NCBI GenBank assembly: GCA_946902985.2
Contig: OX336388.2
Coordinates: forward strand, 1,698,893,978 to 1,698,957,977
Reading direction: 5' to 3'
Length of the DNA stretch: 64,000 nucleotides
DNA from: Meconema thalassinum
Taxonomy: Eukaryota > Arthropoda > Insecta > Orthoptera > Tettigoniidae
Below the pieces are notes generated by a model. That model was not told where the DNA came from and made no database searches. It saw nothing but the letters and a program-made list of their open reading frames with translations. The position numbers and the translations under genes are program-made. Shown here in pieces: positions 24,901 to 39,500 of the stretch. Each line of letters starts with the position of its first letter. The first letter of the stretch is position 1.

Positions 24901-27900
24901 TATGACAGGTAACAGTAACTTCGTTACTAATTATGACGGGAAACTGTAATTTCGATACAAATTATAACAGGTAACTGTAACTTCGTTAATAATTATGACA
25001 AGTAACTGTAATTTCGATTCAAATTATGGCAGGTAACTGTAACTTCGATACTAAATATGACAATTAACTCTAACTTCGTTACTAATTATGACAAGTAACT
25101 GTAATTTTGATAAAAATTATGGCAGGTAACTGTAACTTCGATACTAATTATGACAGGTAACAGTAACTTCGATACTAATAATGACAGGTAACATTAACTT
25201 CGTTACTAATTATGACAAGTAACATTAATTTCGATACTAATTATGGCAGGTAACTGCAACATCGATACTAATTATGACAGGTAACAGTAACTTCGTTACT
25301 AATTATGACAGGAAACTGTAATTTCGATACAAATTATAACAGGTAACTGTAACTTCGTTAATAATTATGACAAGTAACTGTAATTTCGATACAAATTATG
25401 GCAGGTAACTGTAACTTCGATACTAAATATGACAATTCACTCTAACTTCGTTACTAATTATGACAAGTAACTTTAATTTTGATAAAAATTATGGCAGGTA
25501 ACTGTAACTTCGACACTAATTATGACAGGTAACTGTAACTTCGTTACTAATTATGACAAGTAACAGTAACTTCGATACTAATTATGACAAGTAACATTAA
25601 TTTCGATACTAATTGTGGCAGTTAACAGTACCTTCGATACTAATTATGACAGATAACTGTAACTTCGATACTAATTATGACAAGGAACTGTAATTTCGAT
25701 ACTAATTATGGCAGGTAATTGTAACTTCGTTACTAATTATGACAATTAACTGTAATTTCGATACAAATTATGGCATGTAACTGTAATTTCGATACTAATT
25801 ATGACAGGTAACAGTAACTTCGATACTAATTATGACATGTAACAGTAACTTCGTTACTAAAAAAGGCAAGTAACTGTAATTTCGATACAAATTATGGCAG
25901 CTAACTGTAACTTCGATACTAATTATGACAGGTGACAGTAACTTCGATACTAATTATGACAGAAAACAGTAACTTCGATACTTATTATGACAGGTAACAG
26001 TAACTTCTATAATAATTATGGCAGGTAACTGTAACTTCGATACAAATTAAGACAGTTAACTGTAACTTCGTTACTAATTATGACAGGTAACTGTAATTTC
26101 GATAAAAACTTTGGCAGGTTACTGTAACTAGGATACTAATTATGACAAGTAACTATAACTTCGATACTAATTATGAAAGGTAACAGTAACTTCGATACTA
26201 ATTATGACAGGAAACTGTAATTACGATACAAATTATAACAGGTAACTGTAACTTCGTTAATAATTATGACAAGTAACTGTAATTTCGATACAAATTATGG
26301 CAGGTAACTGTAACTTCGTTACTAATTATGACAAGTAACTGTAATTTCGATACAAGTTATGGCAGGTAACTGTAACTTCGATACTAATTATGACAGGTAA
26401 CAGTAACTTCAATACCAATTATGACAGGAACTGTAATTACGATACAAATTATAACAGGTAACTGTAACTTCGATAATAATTATGACAGGTAACTGTAACT
26501 TCGATACTAATTATGAAAAGAAACTCTAACTTCGTTACTATTTATGACAAGTAACTGTAATTTTGATAAAAAATTATGGCAGGTAACTGTAACTTCGATA
26601 CTAATTATGAAAGGTAACAGTAACTTCGATACTAATTATGACAGGTAATATTAACTTCGTTACTAATTATGACAAGTAACTTTAATTTCGATACAAATTA
26701 TGGCAGGTAACTGTAACTTCGTTACTAATTATGACAAGTAACAGTAATTTCGATACAAATTATGGCAGGTAACTGTAACTTCGATAATAAATATGACAGG
26801 TAACAGTAACTTCGATACTAATTATGACAGGAAACTGTAATTACGATACAAATTATAACAGGTAACTGTAACTTAGTTAATAATTATGATAAGTAACTGT
26901 AATTTCGATACAAATTATGAAGTTAACAGTACCTTCGATACTAATTATGACAGGTAACTGTAACTTCGATACTAGTTATGACAAGGAACTGTAATTTCGA
27001 TACAAATTGTGGCAGGTAACTGTAACTTTGATACTAATTTTGACAGGTAACAATAACTTCGATACTAATTATGACAAGTAACTGTAGCTTCGTTACTAAT
27101 TATGACAAGTAACTGTAAATTTGAAAAAAAAGTTATGGCAGGTAACTGTAACTTCGATACTAATTATGACAGGTAACAGTAACTTCGATACTAATTATGA
27201 CAGGTAACTGCAACTTCGTAACTAATTATGACAAGTAACTGTAATTTCGATACTAATTATGGCAGGTAACTGTAACTTCGTTACTAATTATGACAAGTAA
27301 CTGTAATTTCGATACAAATTATGGCAGGTAACTTAATTTCGTTACTAATTGTGACAGGTAACAATAACTTCGATACTAATTATGACAAGTAACAGTAACG
27401 TCGTTACTAATTATGACAAGTAACTGTAATTTCGATACAAATTATGGCATGTAACTGTAACTTCGATACTGATTATGACAGGTAACAGTAACTTCGATAC
27501 TAATTATGACAGAAAACAGTTACTTCGATTCTAATTATGACAGGTAACAGTAACATCGATAATAATTATGGCAGGAAACTGTAACTTCGATACTAATTAT
27601 GACAAGTAACTGTAATTTCGATAAAAAAAATTATGGCAGGTAACTGTAACTACGTTACTAATTATGACAAGTAACTGTAATTTCGATACAAATTATGGCA
27701 GGTAACTGTAACTTCGATAGTCATTATGACAGGTAACATTAACTTCGATACTAATTATGACAAGTAACTGTTACTTCGATACTAGTTATGACAGGTAACT
27801 GTAACGTCATTACTAATTATGACAAGTAACTGTGATTTCGATACAAATTATGGCAGGTAACTGTAACTTCGATACTAATTATGACAGGTAGCAGTAACTT

Positions 27901-27910
27901 CGATACTAAT
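24901..27910 (+). repeat. Alpha+beta higher-order unit B, copy 1 (3,010 bp)
   Basis: First of two tandem copies spaced 3,010 bp apart (alpha start 25182 and 28192; A-run 25859 and 28869; GAAGTTAACAG 26919 and 29929). Both carry the rare CGATTCAAATTATGG (near 25,016 and 28,026). Beta in this copy begins about 26.74 kb and is cut short near 27,900: after GGTAGCAGTAACTTCG it passes directly to ATGACAGGTAACAGTAAC and ATGACAGGAAACTG, which is alpha. That direct joint is the boundary with copy 2. Confidence 0.88.
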
Positions 27911-30350
27911 TATGACAGGTAACAGTAACTTCGTTACTAATTATGACAGGAAACTGTAATTTCGATACAAATTATAACAGGTAACTGTAACTTCGTTAAT
28001 AATTATGACAAGTAACTGTAATTTCGATTCAAATTATGGCAGGTAACTGTAACTTCGATACTAAATATGACAATTAACTCTAACTTCGTTACTAATTATG
28101 ACAAGTAACTGTAATTTTGATAAAAATTATGGCAGGTAACTGTAACTTCGATACTAATTATGACAGGTAACAGTAACTTCGATACTAATAATGACAGGTA
28201 ACATTAACTTCGTTACTAATTATGACAAGTAACATTAATTTCGATACTAATTATGGCAGGTAACTGTAACATCGATACTAATTATGACAGGTAACAGTAA
28301 CTTCGTTACTAATTATGACAGGAAACTGTAATTTCGATACAAATTATAACAGGTAACTGTAACTTCGTTAATAATTATGACAAGTAACTGTAATTTCGAT
28401 ACAAATTATGGCAGGTAACTGTAACTTCGATACTAAATATGACAATTAACTCTAACTTCGTTACTAATTATGACAAGTAACTTTAATTTTGATAAAAATT
28501 ATGGCAGGTAACTGTAACTTCGACACTAATTATGACAGGTAACTGTAACTTCGTTACTAATTATGACAAGTAACAGTAACTTCGATACTAATTATGACAA
28601 GTAACATTAATTTCGATACTAATTATGGCAGTTAACAGTACCTTCGATACTAATTATGACAGATAACTGTAACTTCGATACTAATTATGACAAGGAACTG
28701 TAATTTCGATACTAATTATGGCAGGTAATTGTAACTTCGTTACTAATTATGACAAGTAACTGTAATTTCGATACAAATTATGGCAGGTAACTGTAATTTC
28801 GATACTAATTATGACAGGTAACAGTAACTTCGATACTAATTATGAAATGTAACAGTAACTTCGTTACTAAAAAAGGCAAGTAACTGTAATTTCGATACAA
28901 ATTATGGCAGCTAACTGTAACTTCGATACTAATTATGACAGGTGACAGTAACTTCGATACTAATTATGACAGAAAACAGTAACTTCGATACTTATTATGA
29001 CAGGTAACAGTAACTTCTATAATAATTATGGCAGGTAACTGTAACTTCGATACAAATTAAGACAGTTAACTGTAACTTCGTTACTAATTATGACAGGTAA
29101 CTCTAATTTCGATAAAAACTTTGGCAGGTAACTGTAACTACGATACTAATTATGACAAGTAACTATAACTTCGATACTAATTATGACAGGTAACAGTAAC
29201 TTCGATACTAATTATGACAGGAAACTGTAATTACGATACAAATTATAACAGGTAACTGTAACTTCGTTAATAATTATGACAAGTAACTGTAATTTCGATA
29301 CAAATTATGGCAGGTAACTGTAACTTCGTTACTAATTATGACAAGTAACTGTAATTTCGATACAAGTTATGGCAGGTAACTGTAACTTCGATACTAATTA
29401 TGACAGGTAACAGTAACTTCAATACCAATTATGACAGGAACTGTAATTACGATACAAATTATAACAGGTAACTGTAACTTCGTTAATAATTATGACAGGT
29501 AACTGTAACTTCGATACTAATTATGAAAAGAAACTCTAACTTCGTTACTATTTATGACAAGTAACTGTAATTTTGATAAAAAATTATGGCAGGTAACTGT
29601 AACTTCGATACTAATTATGAAAGGTAACAGTAACTTCGATACTAATTATGACAGGTAATATTAACTTCGTTACTAATTATGACAAGTAACTTTAATTTCA
29701 ATACAAATTATGGCAGGTAACTGTAACTTCGTTACTAATTATGACAAGTAACAGTAATTTCGATACAAATTATGGCAGGTAACTGTAACTTCGATAATAA
29801 ATATGACAGGTAACAGTAACTTCGATACTAATTATGAGAGGAAACTGTAATTACGATACAAATTATAACAGGTAACTGTAACTTCGTTAATAATTATGAT
29901 AAGTAACTGTAATTTCGATACAAATTATGAAGTTAACAGTACCTTCGATACTAATTATGACAGGTAACTGTAACTTCGATACTAGTTATGACAAGGAACT
30001 GTAATTTCGATACAAATTGTGGCAGGTAACTGTAACTTTGATACTAATTTTGACAGGTAACAATAACTTCGATACTAATTATGACAAGTAACTGTAGCTT
30101 CGTTACTAATTATGACAAGTAACTGTAAATTTGAAAAAAAAAATATGGCAGGTAACTGTAACTTCGATACTAATTATGACAGGTAACAGTAACTTCGATA
30201 CTAATTATGACAGGTAACTGCAACTTCGTAACTAATTATGACAAGTAACTGTAATTTCGATACTAATTATGGCAGGTAACTGTAACTTCGTTACTAATTA
30301 TGACAAGTAACTGTAATTTCGATACAAATTATGGCAGGTAACTGTAACTT
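27911..30350 (+). repeat. Alpha+beta higher-order unit B, copy 2 (truncated)
   Basis: Follows copy 1 at 3,010 bp until about 30,335. There the monomers that in copy 1 hold GGTAACTTAATTTCG, TAATTGTGACAGG and GGCATGTAACTG are missing (about four monomers), and the sequence resumes at CTTCGATACTGATTATG. Small differences include TATGAAATGTAAC near 28,843, CTCTAATTTCG near 29,101 and TATGAGAGGAAACTG near 29,833. The A tract at 30134-30143 is ten A, against eight at 27124-27131. Confidence 0.83.
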
Positions 30351-32100
30351 CGATACTGATTATGACAGGTAACAGTAACTTCGATACTAATTATGACAGA
30401 AAACAGTTACTTCGATACTAATTATGACAGGTAACAGTAACATCGATAATAATTATGGCAGGAAACTGTAACTTCGATACTAATTATGACAAGTAACTGT
30501 AATTTCGATTAAAAAAATTATGGCAGGTAACTGTAACTACGTTACTAATTATGACAAGTAACTGTAATTTCGATACAAATTATGGCAGGTAACTGTAACT
30601 TCGATAGTCATTATGACAGGTAACATTAACTTCGATACTAATTATGACAAGTAACTGTTACTTCGATACTAGTTATGACAGGTAACTGTAACGTCATTAC
30701 TAATTATGACAAGTAACTGTGATTTCGATACAAATTATGGCAGGTAACTGTAACTTCGATACTAATTATGACAGGTAGCAGTAACTTCGATACTAATTAT
30801 GACACGTAACTGTAACTACGATACTAATTATGACAGGTAACTGTAACTTCGATACTTATTACGACAATTAACTCTAACTTCGTTACTAATTATGACAAGT
30901 AACTATAATTTTGATTAAAAATTATGGCAGGTAACTGTATCTTCGATACTCATTATGACAGGTAACATTAACTTCGATACAAATTATGACAAGTAACTGT
31001 TTCTTCGATACTAAATATGACAGGTAACTGTAACGTCGTTACTAATTATGACAAGTAACTGTGATTTCGATACAAATTATGACAGGTAACAGTAACTTCG
31101 ATAATAATTATGACAAGTAACTGTAATTTCGATACAAATTATAGCAGGTAACTGTAATTTCGATACTAATTATGACAGGTAACAGTAACTTCGATACTAA
31201 TTATGACAAGTAACTGTAACTTCGATACTAATTATGACAGGTAACTGTAAGTTCGTTACTAATTATGGCAAGTAACTGTAATTTCGATACAAATTATGGC
31301 AGGTAATTGTAATTTCGATACTAATTGTGACAGGTAACAGTTACTTCGTTACTAATTATGACAAGTAACTGTAATTTCGATACAAATTATGGCAGGTAAC
31401 TTAATTTCGTTACTAATTATGACAGGTAACAGTAACTTCGATACTAATTATGACAAGTAACAGTAACTTCGTTACTAATTATGACAAGTAACTGTAATTT
31501 CGATACAAATTATGGCATGTAACTGTTACTTCGATACTGATTATGACAGGTAACAGTAACGTCGATAATAATTATGACAGAAAACAGTTACTTCGATACT
31601 AATTATGACAGGTAACAGTAACATCGATAATAATTATGGCAGGAAACTGTAACTTCGATACTAATTACGACAAGTAACTATAATTTCGATAAAAAAATTA
31701 TGGCAGGTAACTGTAACTACGTTACTAATTATGACAAGTAACTGTAATTTCGATACAAATTATGGCAGGTAACTGTAACTTCGATAGTCATTATGACAGG
31801 TAACATTAACTTCGATACTAATTATGACAAGTAACTGTTACTTCGATACTAGTTATGACAGGTAACTGTAACGTCGTTACTAATTATGACAAGTAACTGT
31901 GATTTCGATACAAATTATGACAGGTAACTGTAACTTCGTTACTAATTATGACAGGTAACTGTAATTTCGATACAAATTTTGGCAGGTAACTGTAACTTCG
32001 ATACTAATTATGACAGGTAACAGTAACTTAGATACTAATTATGACAAGTAACTGTAATTTTGATAAAAATTATGGCAGGAATCTGTAACTTCGATACTAA
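30351..32100 (+). repeat. Module beta with a 1.18-kb internal repeat
   Basis: Beta sequence passed through nearly twice. CTGATTATGAC occurs at 30356 and 31537, and GATAGTCATT at about 30,604 and 31,784, both about 1,180 bp apart. Beta near 10.5-12 kb has the same 1,180-bp internal spacing (CTGATTATG 10661 and 11841; GGTAACTTAATTTCG near 10,519 and 11,699), but its second pass stops sooner. Beta is therefore itself built from a duplicated sub-block of about 38 monomers. It ends by passing to alpha-type ATACAAATTTTGGC near 31.97 kb. Confidence 0.82.
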
Positions 32101-35100
32101 TTATGACAGGTAACAGTAACTTCGATACTAATAATGACAGGTAATATTAACTTCGTTACTAATTATGACAAGTAACATTAATTTCGATACTAATTATGGC
32201 AGGTAACTGTAACATCGATACTAATTATGACAGGTAACAGTAACTTCGTTACTAATTATGACAGGAAACAGTAATTTGGATACAAATTATAACAGGTAAC
32301 TGTAACTTAGTTAATAATTATGACAAGTAACTGTATTTTCGATACAAATTATGGCAGGTAACTGTAACTTCGATACTAAATATGACAATTACCTCTAACT
32401 TAGTTACGAATTATGACAAGTAACTTTAATTTTGATAAAAATTATGGCAGGTAACTGTAACTTCGACACTAATTATGACAGGTAACTGTAACTTCGTTAC
32501 TAATTATGACAAGTAACAGTAACTTCGATACTAATTATGACAAGTAACATTAATTTCGATACTAATTATGGCAGGTAACTGTAACTTCGATACTAATTAT
32601 GACAGGTAGCAGTAACTTCGATACTAATTATGACACGTAACTGTAACTACGATACTAATTAGGACAGGTAACTGTAACTTCGATACTTATTACGACAATT
32701 AACTCTAACTTCGTTACTAATTATGACAAGTAACTGTAATTTTGATTAAAAATTATGGCAGGTAACTGTAACTTCGATACTCATTATGACAGGTAACATT
32801 AACTTCGATACAAATTATGACAAGTAACTGTTACTTCGATACTAATTATGACAGGTAACTGTAACGTCGTTACTAATTATGACAAGTAACTGTGATTTCG
32901 ATACAAATTATGACAGGTAACAGTAACTTCGATAATAATTATGACAAGTAACTGTAATTTCGATACAAATTATAGCAGGTAACTGTAATTTCGATACTAA
33001 TTATGACAGGTAACAGTAACTTCGATACTAATTATGACAAGTAACTGTAACTTCGGTACTAATTATGACAGGTAACTGTAAGTTCGTTACTAATTATGGC
33101 AAGTAACTGTAATTTCGATACAAATTATGGCAGGTAATTGTAATTTCGATACTAATTGTGACAGGTAACAGTTACTTCGATACTAATTATGACAATTAAC
33201 AGTAACTTCGATACTAATTATGACAAGTAACTCTAACTTCGATACTAATTATGACAGGTAACTGTAACTTCGTTACTAATTATGACAGGTAACTGTAATT
33301 TCGATACAAATTTTGGCAGGTAACTGTAACTTCGATACTAAATATGACAGGTAACAGTAACTTCGATACTAATTATGACAAGTAACTGTAACTTCGATAC
33401 TAATTATGACAAGTAACTCTAACTTCAATACTAATTATGACAGGTAACTGTAACTTCGTTACTAATTATGGCAAGTAACTGTTATTTCGATACAAATTAT
33501 GGCAGGTAATTGTAATTTCGATACTAATTGTGACAGGTAACATGACTTCGATACAAATTATGACAGGTAACTGTAACATCGATACTAATTATGACAGGTA
33601 ACAGTAACTTCGTTACTAATTATGACAGGAAACTGCAATTTCGATACAAATTATAACAGGTAACTGTAACTTCGTTAATAATTATCACAAGTAACTGTAA
33701 TTTCGATACAAATTATGGCAGGTAACTGTAACTTCGATACTAAATATGACAATAACCTCTAACTTAGTTACTAATTATGACAAGTAACTTTAATTTTGAT
33801 AAAAATTATGGCAGGTAACTGTAACTTCGACTCTAATTATGACAGGTAACTGTAACTTCGTTACTAATTATGACAAGTAACAGTAATTTCGATACTAATT
33901 ATGACAAGTAACATTAATTTCGATACTAATTATGGCAGTTAACAGTACCTTCGATACTAATTATGACAGATAACTGTAACTTCGATACTAATTATGACAA
34001 GGAACTGTAATTTCGATACTAATTATGGCAGGTAATTGTAACTTCGTTACTAATTATGACAAGTAACTGTAATTTCGATACAAATTATGGCAGGTAACTG
34101 TAATTTCGATACTAATTATGACAGGTAACAGTAACTTCGATACTAATTATGACATGTAACAGTAACTTCGTTACTAAAAAAGGCAAGTAACTGTAATATC
34201 GATACAAATTATGGCAGCTAACTGTAACTTCGATACTAATTATGACAGGTGACAGTAACTTCGATACTAATTATGACAGAAAACAGTAACTTCGATACTT
34301 ATTATGACAGGTAACAGTAACTTCTATAATAATTATGGCAGGTAACTGTAACTTCGATACAAATTAAAACAGTTAACTGTAACTTCGTTACTAATTATGA
34401 CAGGTAACTGTAATTTCGATACAAATTTTGGCAGGTAACTGTAACTACGATACTAATTATGACAAGTAACTATAACTTCGATACTAATTATGACAGGTAA
34501 CAGTAACTTCGATACTAATTATGACAGGAAACTGTAATTAGGATACAAATTATAACAGGTAACTGTAACTTCGTTAATAATTATGACAAGTAACTGTAAC
34601 TTCGATACTAATTATGACAGGTTACTGTAAGTTCGTTACTAATTATGGCAAGTAACTGAAATTTCGATAGAAATTATGGCAGGTAATTGTAATTTCGATA
34701 CTAATTGTGACTGGTAACAGTTACTTAGATACTAATTATGACAATTAACAGTAACATCGATACTAATTATGACAGGTAACTGTAACTTCGTTACTAATTA
34801 TGACAGGTAACTGTAATTTCGATACAAATTTTGGCAGGTAACTGTAACTTCGATACTAATTATGACAGGTAACAGTAACTTCGATACTAATTATGACAAG
34901 TAACTGTAACTTCGATACTAATTATGACAAGTAACTCTAACTTCAATACTAATTATGACAGGTAACTGTAACTTCGTTACTAATTATGGCAAGTAACTGT
35001 AATTTCGATACAAATTATGGCAGGTAATTGTAATTTCGATACTAATTGTTACAGGTAACAGTAACTTCGATACAAATTATGACAGGTAACTGTAACATCG

Positions 35101-36570
35101 ATACTAATTATGACAGGTAACAGTAACTTCGTTACTAATTATGACAGCAAACTGTAATTTCGATACAAATTATAACAGGTAACTGTAACTTCGTTAATAG
35201 TTATGACAAGTAACTGTAATTTCGATAAAATTATGGCAGGTAACTGTAACTTCGATACTAAATATGACAATTAACTCTAACTTCGTTACTAATTATGACA
35301 AGTAACTGTAATTTTGATAAAAATTATGGCAGGTAAATGTAACTTCGATACTAATTATGACAGGTAACAGTAACTTCGATACTAATAATGACAGGTAACA
35401 TTAACTTCGTTACTGATTATGACAAGTAACATTAATTTCGATACTAATTATGGCAGGTAACTGTAACATCGATACTAATTATGACAGGTAACAGTAACTT
35501 CGTTACTAATTATGACAGGAAACTGTAATTTCGATACAAATTATAACAGGTAACTGTAACTTCGTTAATAATTATGACAAGTAACTGTAATTTCGATACA
35601 AATTATGGCAGGTAACTGTAACTTCGATACTAAATATGACAATTAACTCTAACTTCGTTACTAATTATGACAAGTAACTTTAATTTTGATAAAATTTATG
35701 GCAGGTAACTGTAACTTCGACACTAATTATGACAGGTACCTGTAACTTCGTTACTAATTATGACAAGTAACAGTAACTTCGATACTAATTATGACAAGTA
35801 ACATTAATTTCGATACTAATTATGGCAGTTAACAGTACCTTCGATACTAATTATGACAGATAACTGTAACTTCGATACTAATTATGACAAGGAACTGTAA
35901 TTTCGATACTAATTATGGCAGGTAATTGTAACTTCGTTACTAATTATGACAAGTAACTGTAATTTCGATACAAATTATGGCAGGTTACTGTAATTTCGAT
36001 ACTAATTATGACAGGTAACAGTAACTTCGATACTAATTATGACATATAACTGTAACTTCGTTACTAAAAAAGGCAAGTAACTGTAATTTTGATACAAATT
36101 ATGGCAGCTAACTGTAACTTCGATACTAATTATGACAGGTGACAGTAACTTCGATACTAATTATGACAGAAAACAGTAACGTCGATACTTATTATGACAG
36201 GTAACAGTAATTTCTATAATAATTATGGCAGGTAACTGTAACTTCGATACAAATTAAGACAGTTAACTGTAACTTCGTTACTAATTATGACAGGTAACTG
36301 TAATTTCGATACAAATTTTGGCAGGTAACTGTAACTACGATACTAATTATGACAAGTAACTATAACTTCGATACTAATTATGACAGGTAACAGTAACTTC
36401 GATACTAATTATGACAGGAAACTGTAATTACGATACAAATTATAACAGGTAACTGTAACTTCGTTAATAATTATGACAAGTAACTGTAATTTCGATACAA
36501 ATTATGGCAGGTAACTGTAACTTCGTTACTAATTATGACAAGTAACTGTAATTTCGATACAAATTATGGC
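32101..36570 (+). repeat. Alpha/beta mosaic region
   Basis: An alpha start at 32135 (GACAGGTAATATTAAC variant) is followed only to about 32,570. There GGCAGG replaces the expected GGCAGTTAACAGTACC and the array moves into beta (GGTAGCAG, TTATTACGACAATTAAC, TTGATTAAAAATT, ACTGTGATTTCG) until about 33.15 kb. It returns to alpha through the shared monomers GTAAGTTCG and AATTGTGACAGGTAACAG. Further alpha markers are the A-runs at 34176 and 36066 and the start motif at 35389. A one-off deletion leaves GGTAACATGACTTCG near 33,537. No unit here repeats precisely in tandem. Confidence 0.78.
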
Positions 36571-36574
36571 AGGT

Positions 36575-39500
36575 AACTGTAACTTCGATACTAATTATAA
36601 CAGGTAACAGTAACTTCAATACTAATTATGACAGGAACTGTAATTACGATACAAATTATAACAGGTAACTGTAACTTCGTTAATAATTATGACAGGTAAC
36701 TGTAACTTCGATACTAATTATGAAAGGTAACAGTAACTTCGATACTAATTATGACAGGTAATATTAACTTCGTTACTAATTATGACAAGTAACTTTAATT
36801 TCGATACTAATTATGGCAGGTAACTGTAACTCCGTTACTAATTATGACAAGTAACTGTAATTTCGATACAAATTATGGCAGGTAACTGTAACTTCGATAA
36901 TAAATATGACAGGTAACAGTACTTCGATACTAATTATGACAGGAAACTGTAATTACGATACAAATTATAACAGGTAACTGTAACTTCGTTAATAATTATG
37001 ACAAGTAAATGTAATTTCGATACAAATTATGGCAGGTAACTGTAACTTCGATACTAAATATGGCAATTAACTCTAACTTCGTTACTAATTATGACAAGTA
37101 ACTTTAATTTTGATAAAAATTATTGCAGGTAACTGTAACTTCGACAATAATTATGACAGGTAACTGTAACTTCGTTACTAATTATGACAAGTAACAGTAA
37201 CTTCGATACTAATTATGACAAGTAACATTAATTTCGATACTAATTATGGCAGTTAACAGTACCTTCGATACTAATTATGACAGACAACTGTAACTTCGAT
37301 ACTAATTATGACAAGGAACTGTAATTTCGATACTAATTATGGCAGGTAATTGTAACTTCGTTACTAATTATGACAAGTAACTGTAATTTCGATACAAATT
37401 ATGGCAGGTAACTGTAATTTCGATACTAATTATGACAGGTAACAGTAACATCGATACTAATTATGACATGTAACAGTAACTTCGTTACTAAAAAAGGCAA
37501 GTAACTGTAATTTAGATACAAATTATGGCAGCTAACTGTAACTTCGATACTAATTATGACAGGTGACAGTAACTTCGTTACTAATTATGACAGAAAACAG
37601 TAACTTCGATACTTATTATGACAGGTAACAGTAACTTCTATAATAATTATGGCAGGTAACTGTAACTTCGATACAAATTAAGACAGTTAACTGTAACTTC
37701 GTTACTAATTATGACAGGTAACTGTAATTTCGATACAAACTTTGGCAGGTAACTGTAACTACGATACTAATTATGACAAGTAACTATAACTTCGATACTA
37801 ATTATGACAGGTAACAGTAACTTCGATACTAATTATGACAGGAAACTGTAATTACGATACAAATTATAACAGGTAACTGTAACTTCGTTAATAATTATGA
37901 CAAGTAACTGTAATTTCGATACAAATTATGGCAGGTAACTGTAACTTCGTTACTAATTATGACAAGTAACTGTAATTTCGATACAAATTATGGCAGGTAA
38001 CTGCAACTTCGATACTAATTATGACAGGTAACAGTAACTTCAATACTAATTATGACAGGAACTGTAATTACGATACAAATTATAACAGGTAACTGTAACT
38101 TCGTTAATAATTATGACAGGTAACTGTTACTTCGATACTAATTATGAAAAGAAACTCTAACTTCGTTGCTATTTATGACAAGTAACTGTAATTTTGATAA
38201 AAAATTATGGTAGGTAACTGTAACTTCGATACTAATTATGAAAGGTAACAGTAACTTCGATACTAATTATGACAGGTAATATTAACTTCGTTACTAATTA
38301 TGACAAGTAACTTTAATTTCGATACAAATTATGGCAGGTAACTGTAACTTCGTTACTAATTATGACAAGTAACTGTAATTTCGATACAAATTATGGCAGG
38401 TAACTGTAACTTCGATAATAAATATGACAGGTAACAGTAACTTCGATACTAATTATTACAGGAAACTGTAATTACGATACAAATTATAACAGGTAACTGT
38501 AACTTCGTTAATAATTATGATAAGTAACTGTAATTTCGATACAAATTATGAAGTTAACAGTACCTTCGATACTAATTATGACAGGTAACTGTAACTTCGA
38601 TACTAGTTATGACAAGGAACTGTAATTTCGATACAAATTGTGGCAGGTAACTGTAACTTTGATACTAATTTTGACAGGTAACAATAACTTCGATACTAAT
38701 TATGACAAGTAACTGTAGCTTCGTTAATAATTATGACAAGTAACTGTAATTTTGAAAAAAAAATATGGCAGGTAACTGTAACTTCGATACTAATTATGAC
38801 AGGTAACAGTAACTTCGATACTAATTATGACAGGTAACTGCAACTTCGTAACTAATTATGACAAGTAACTGTAATTTCGATACTAATTATGGCAGGTAAC
38901 TGTAACTTCGTTACTAATTATGACAAGTAACTGTAATTTCGATACAAATTATGGCAGGTAACTTAATTTCGTTACTAATTATGACAGGTAACAGTAACTT
39001 CGATACTAATTATGACAAGTAACAGTAACTTCGTTACTAATTATGACAAGTAACTGTAATTTCGATACAAATTATGGCATGTAACTGTAACTTCGATACT
39101 GATTATGACAGGTAACAGTAACTTCGATACTAATTATGACAGAAAACAGTTACTTCGATACTAATTATGACAGGTAACAGTAACATCGATAATAATTATG
39201 GCAGGAAACTGTAACTTCGATACTAATTATGACAAGTAACTGTAATTTCGATAAAAAAATTATGGCAGGTAACTGTAACTACGTTACTAATTATGACAAG
39301 TAACTGTAATTTCGATACAAATTATGGCAGGTAACTGTAACTTCGATAGTCATTATGACAGGTAACATTAACTTCGATACTAATTATGACAAGTAACTGT
39401 TACTTCGATACTAGTTATGACAGGTAACTGTAACGTCGTTACTAATTATGACAAGTAACTGTGATTTCGATACAAATTATGGCAGGTAACTGTAACTTCG

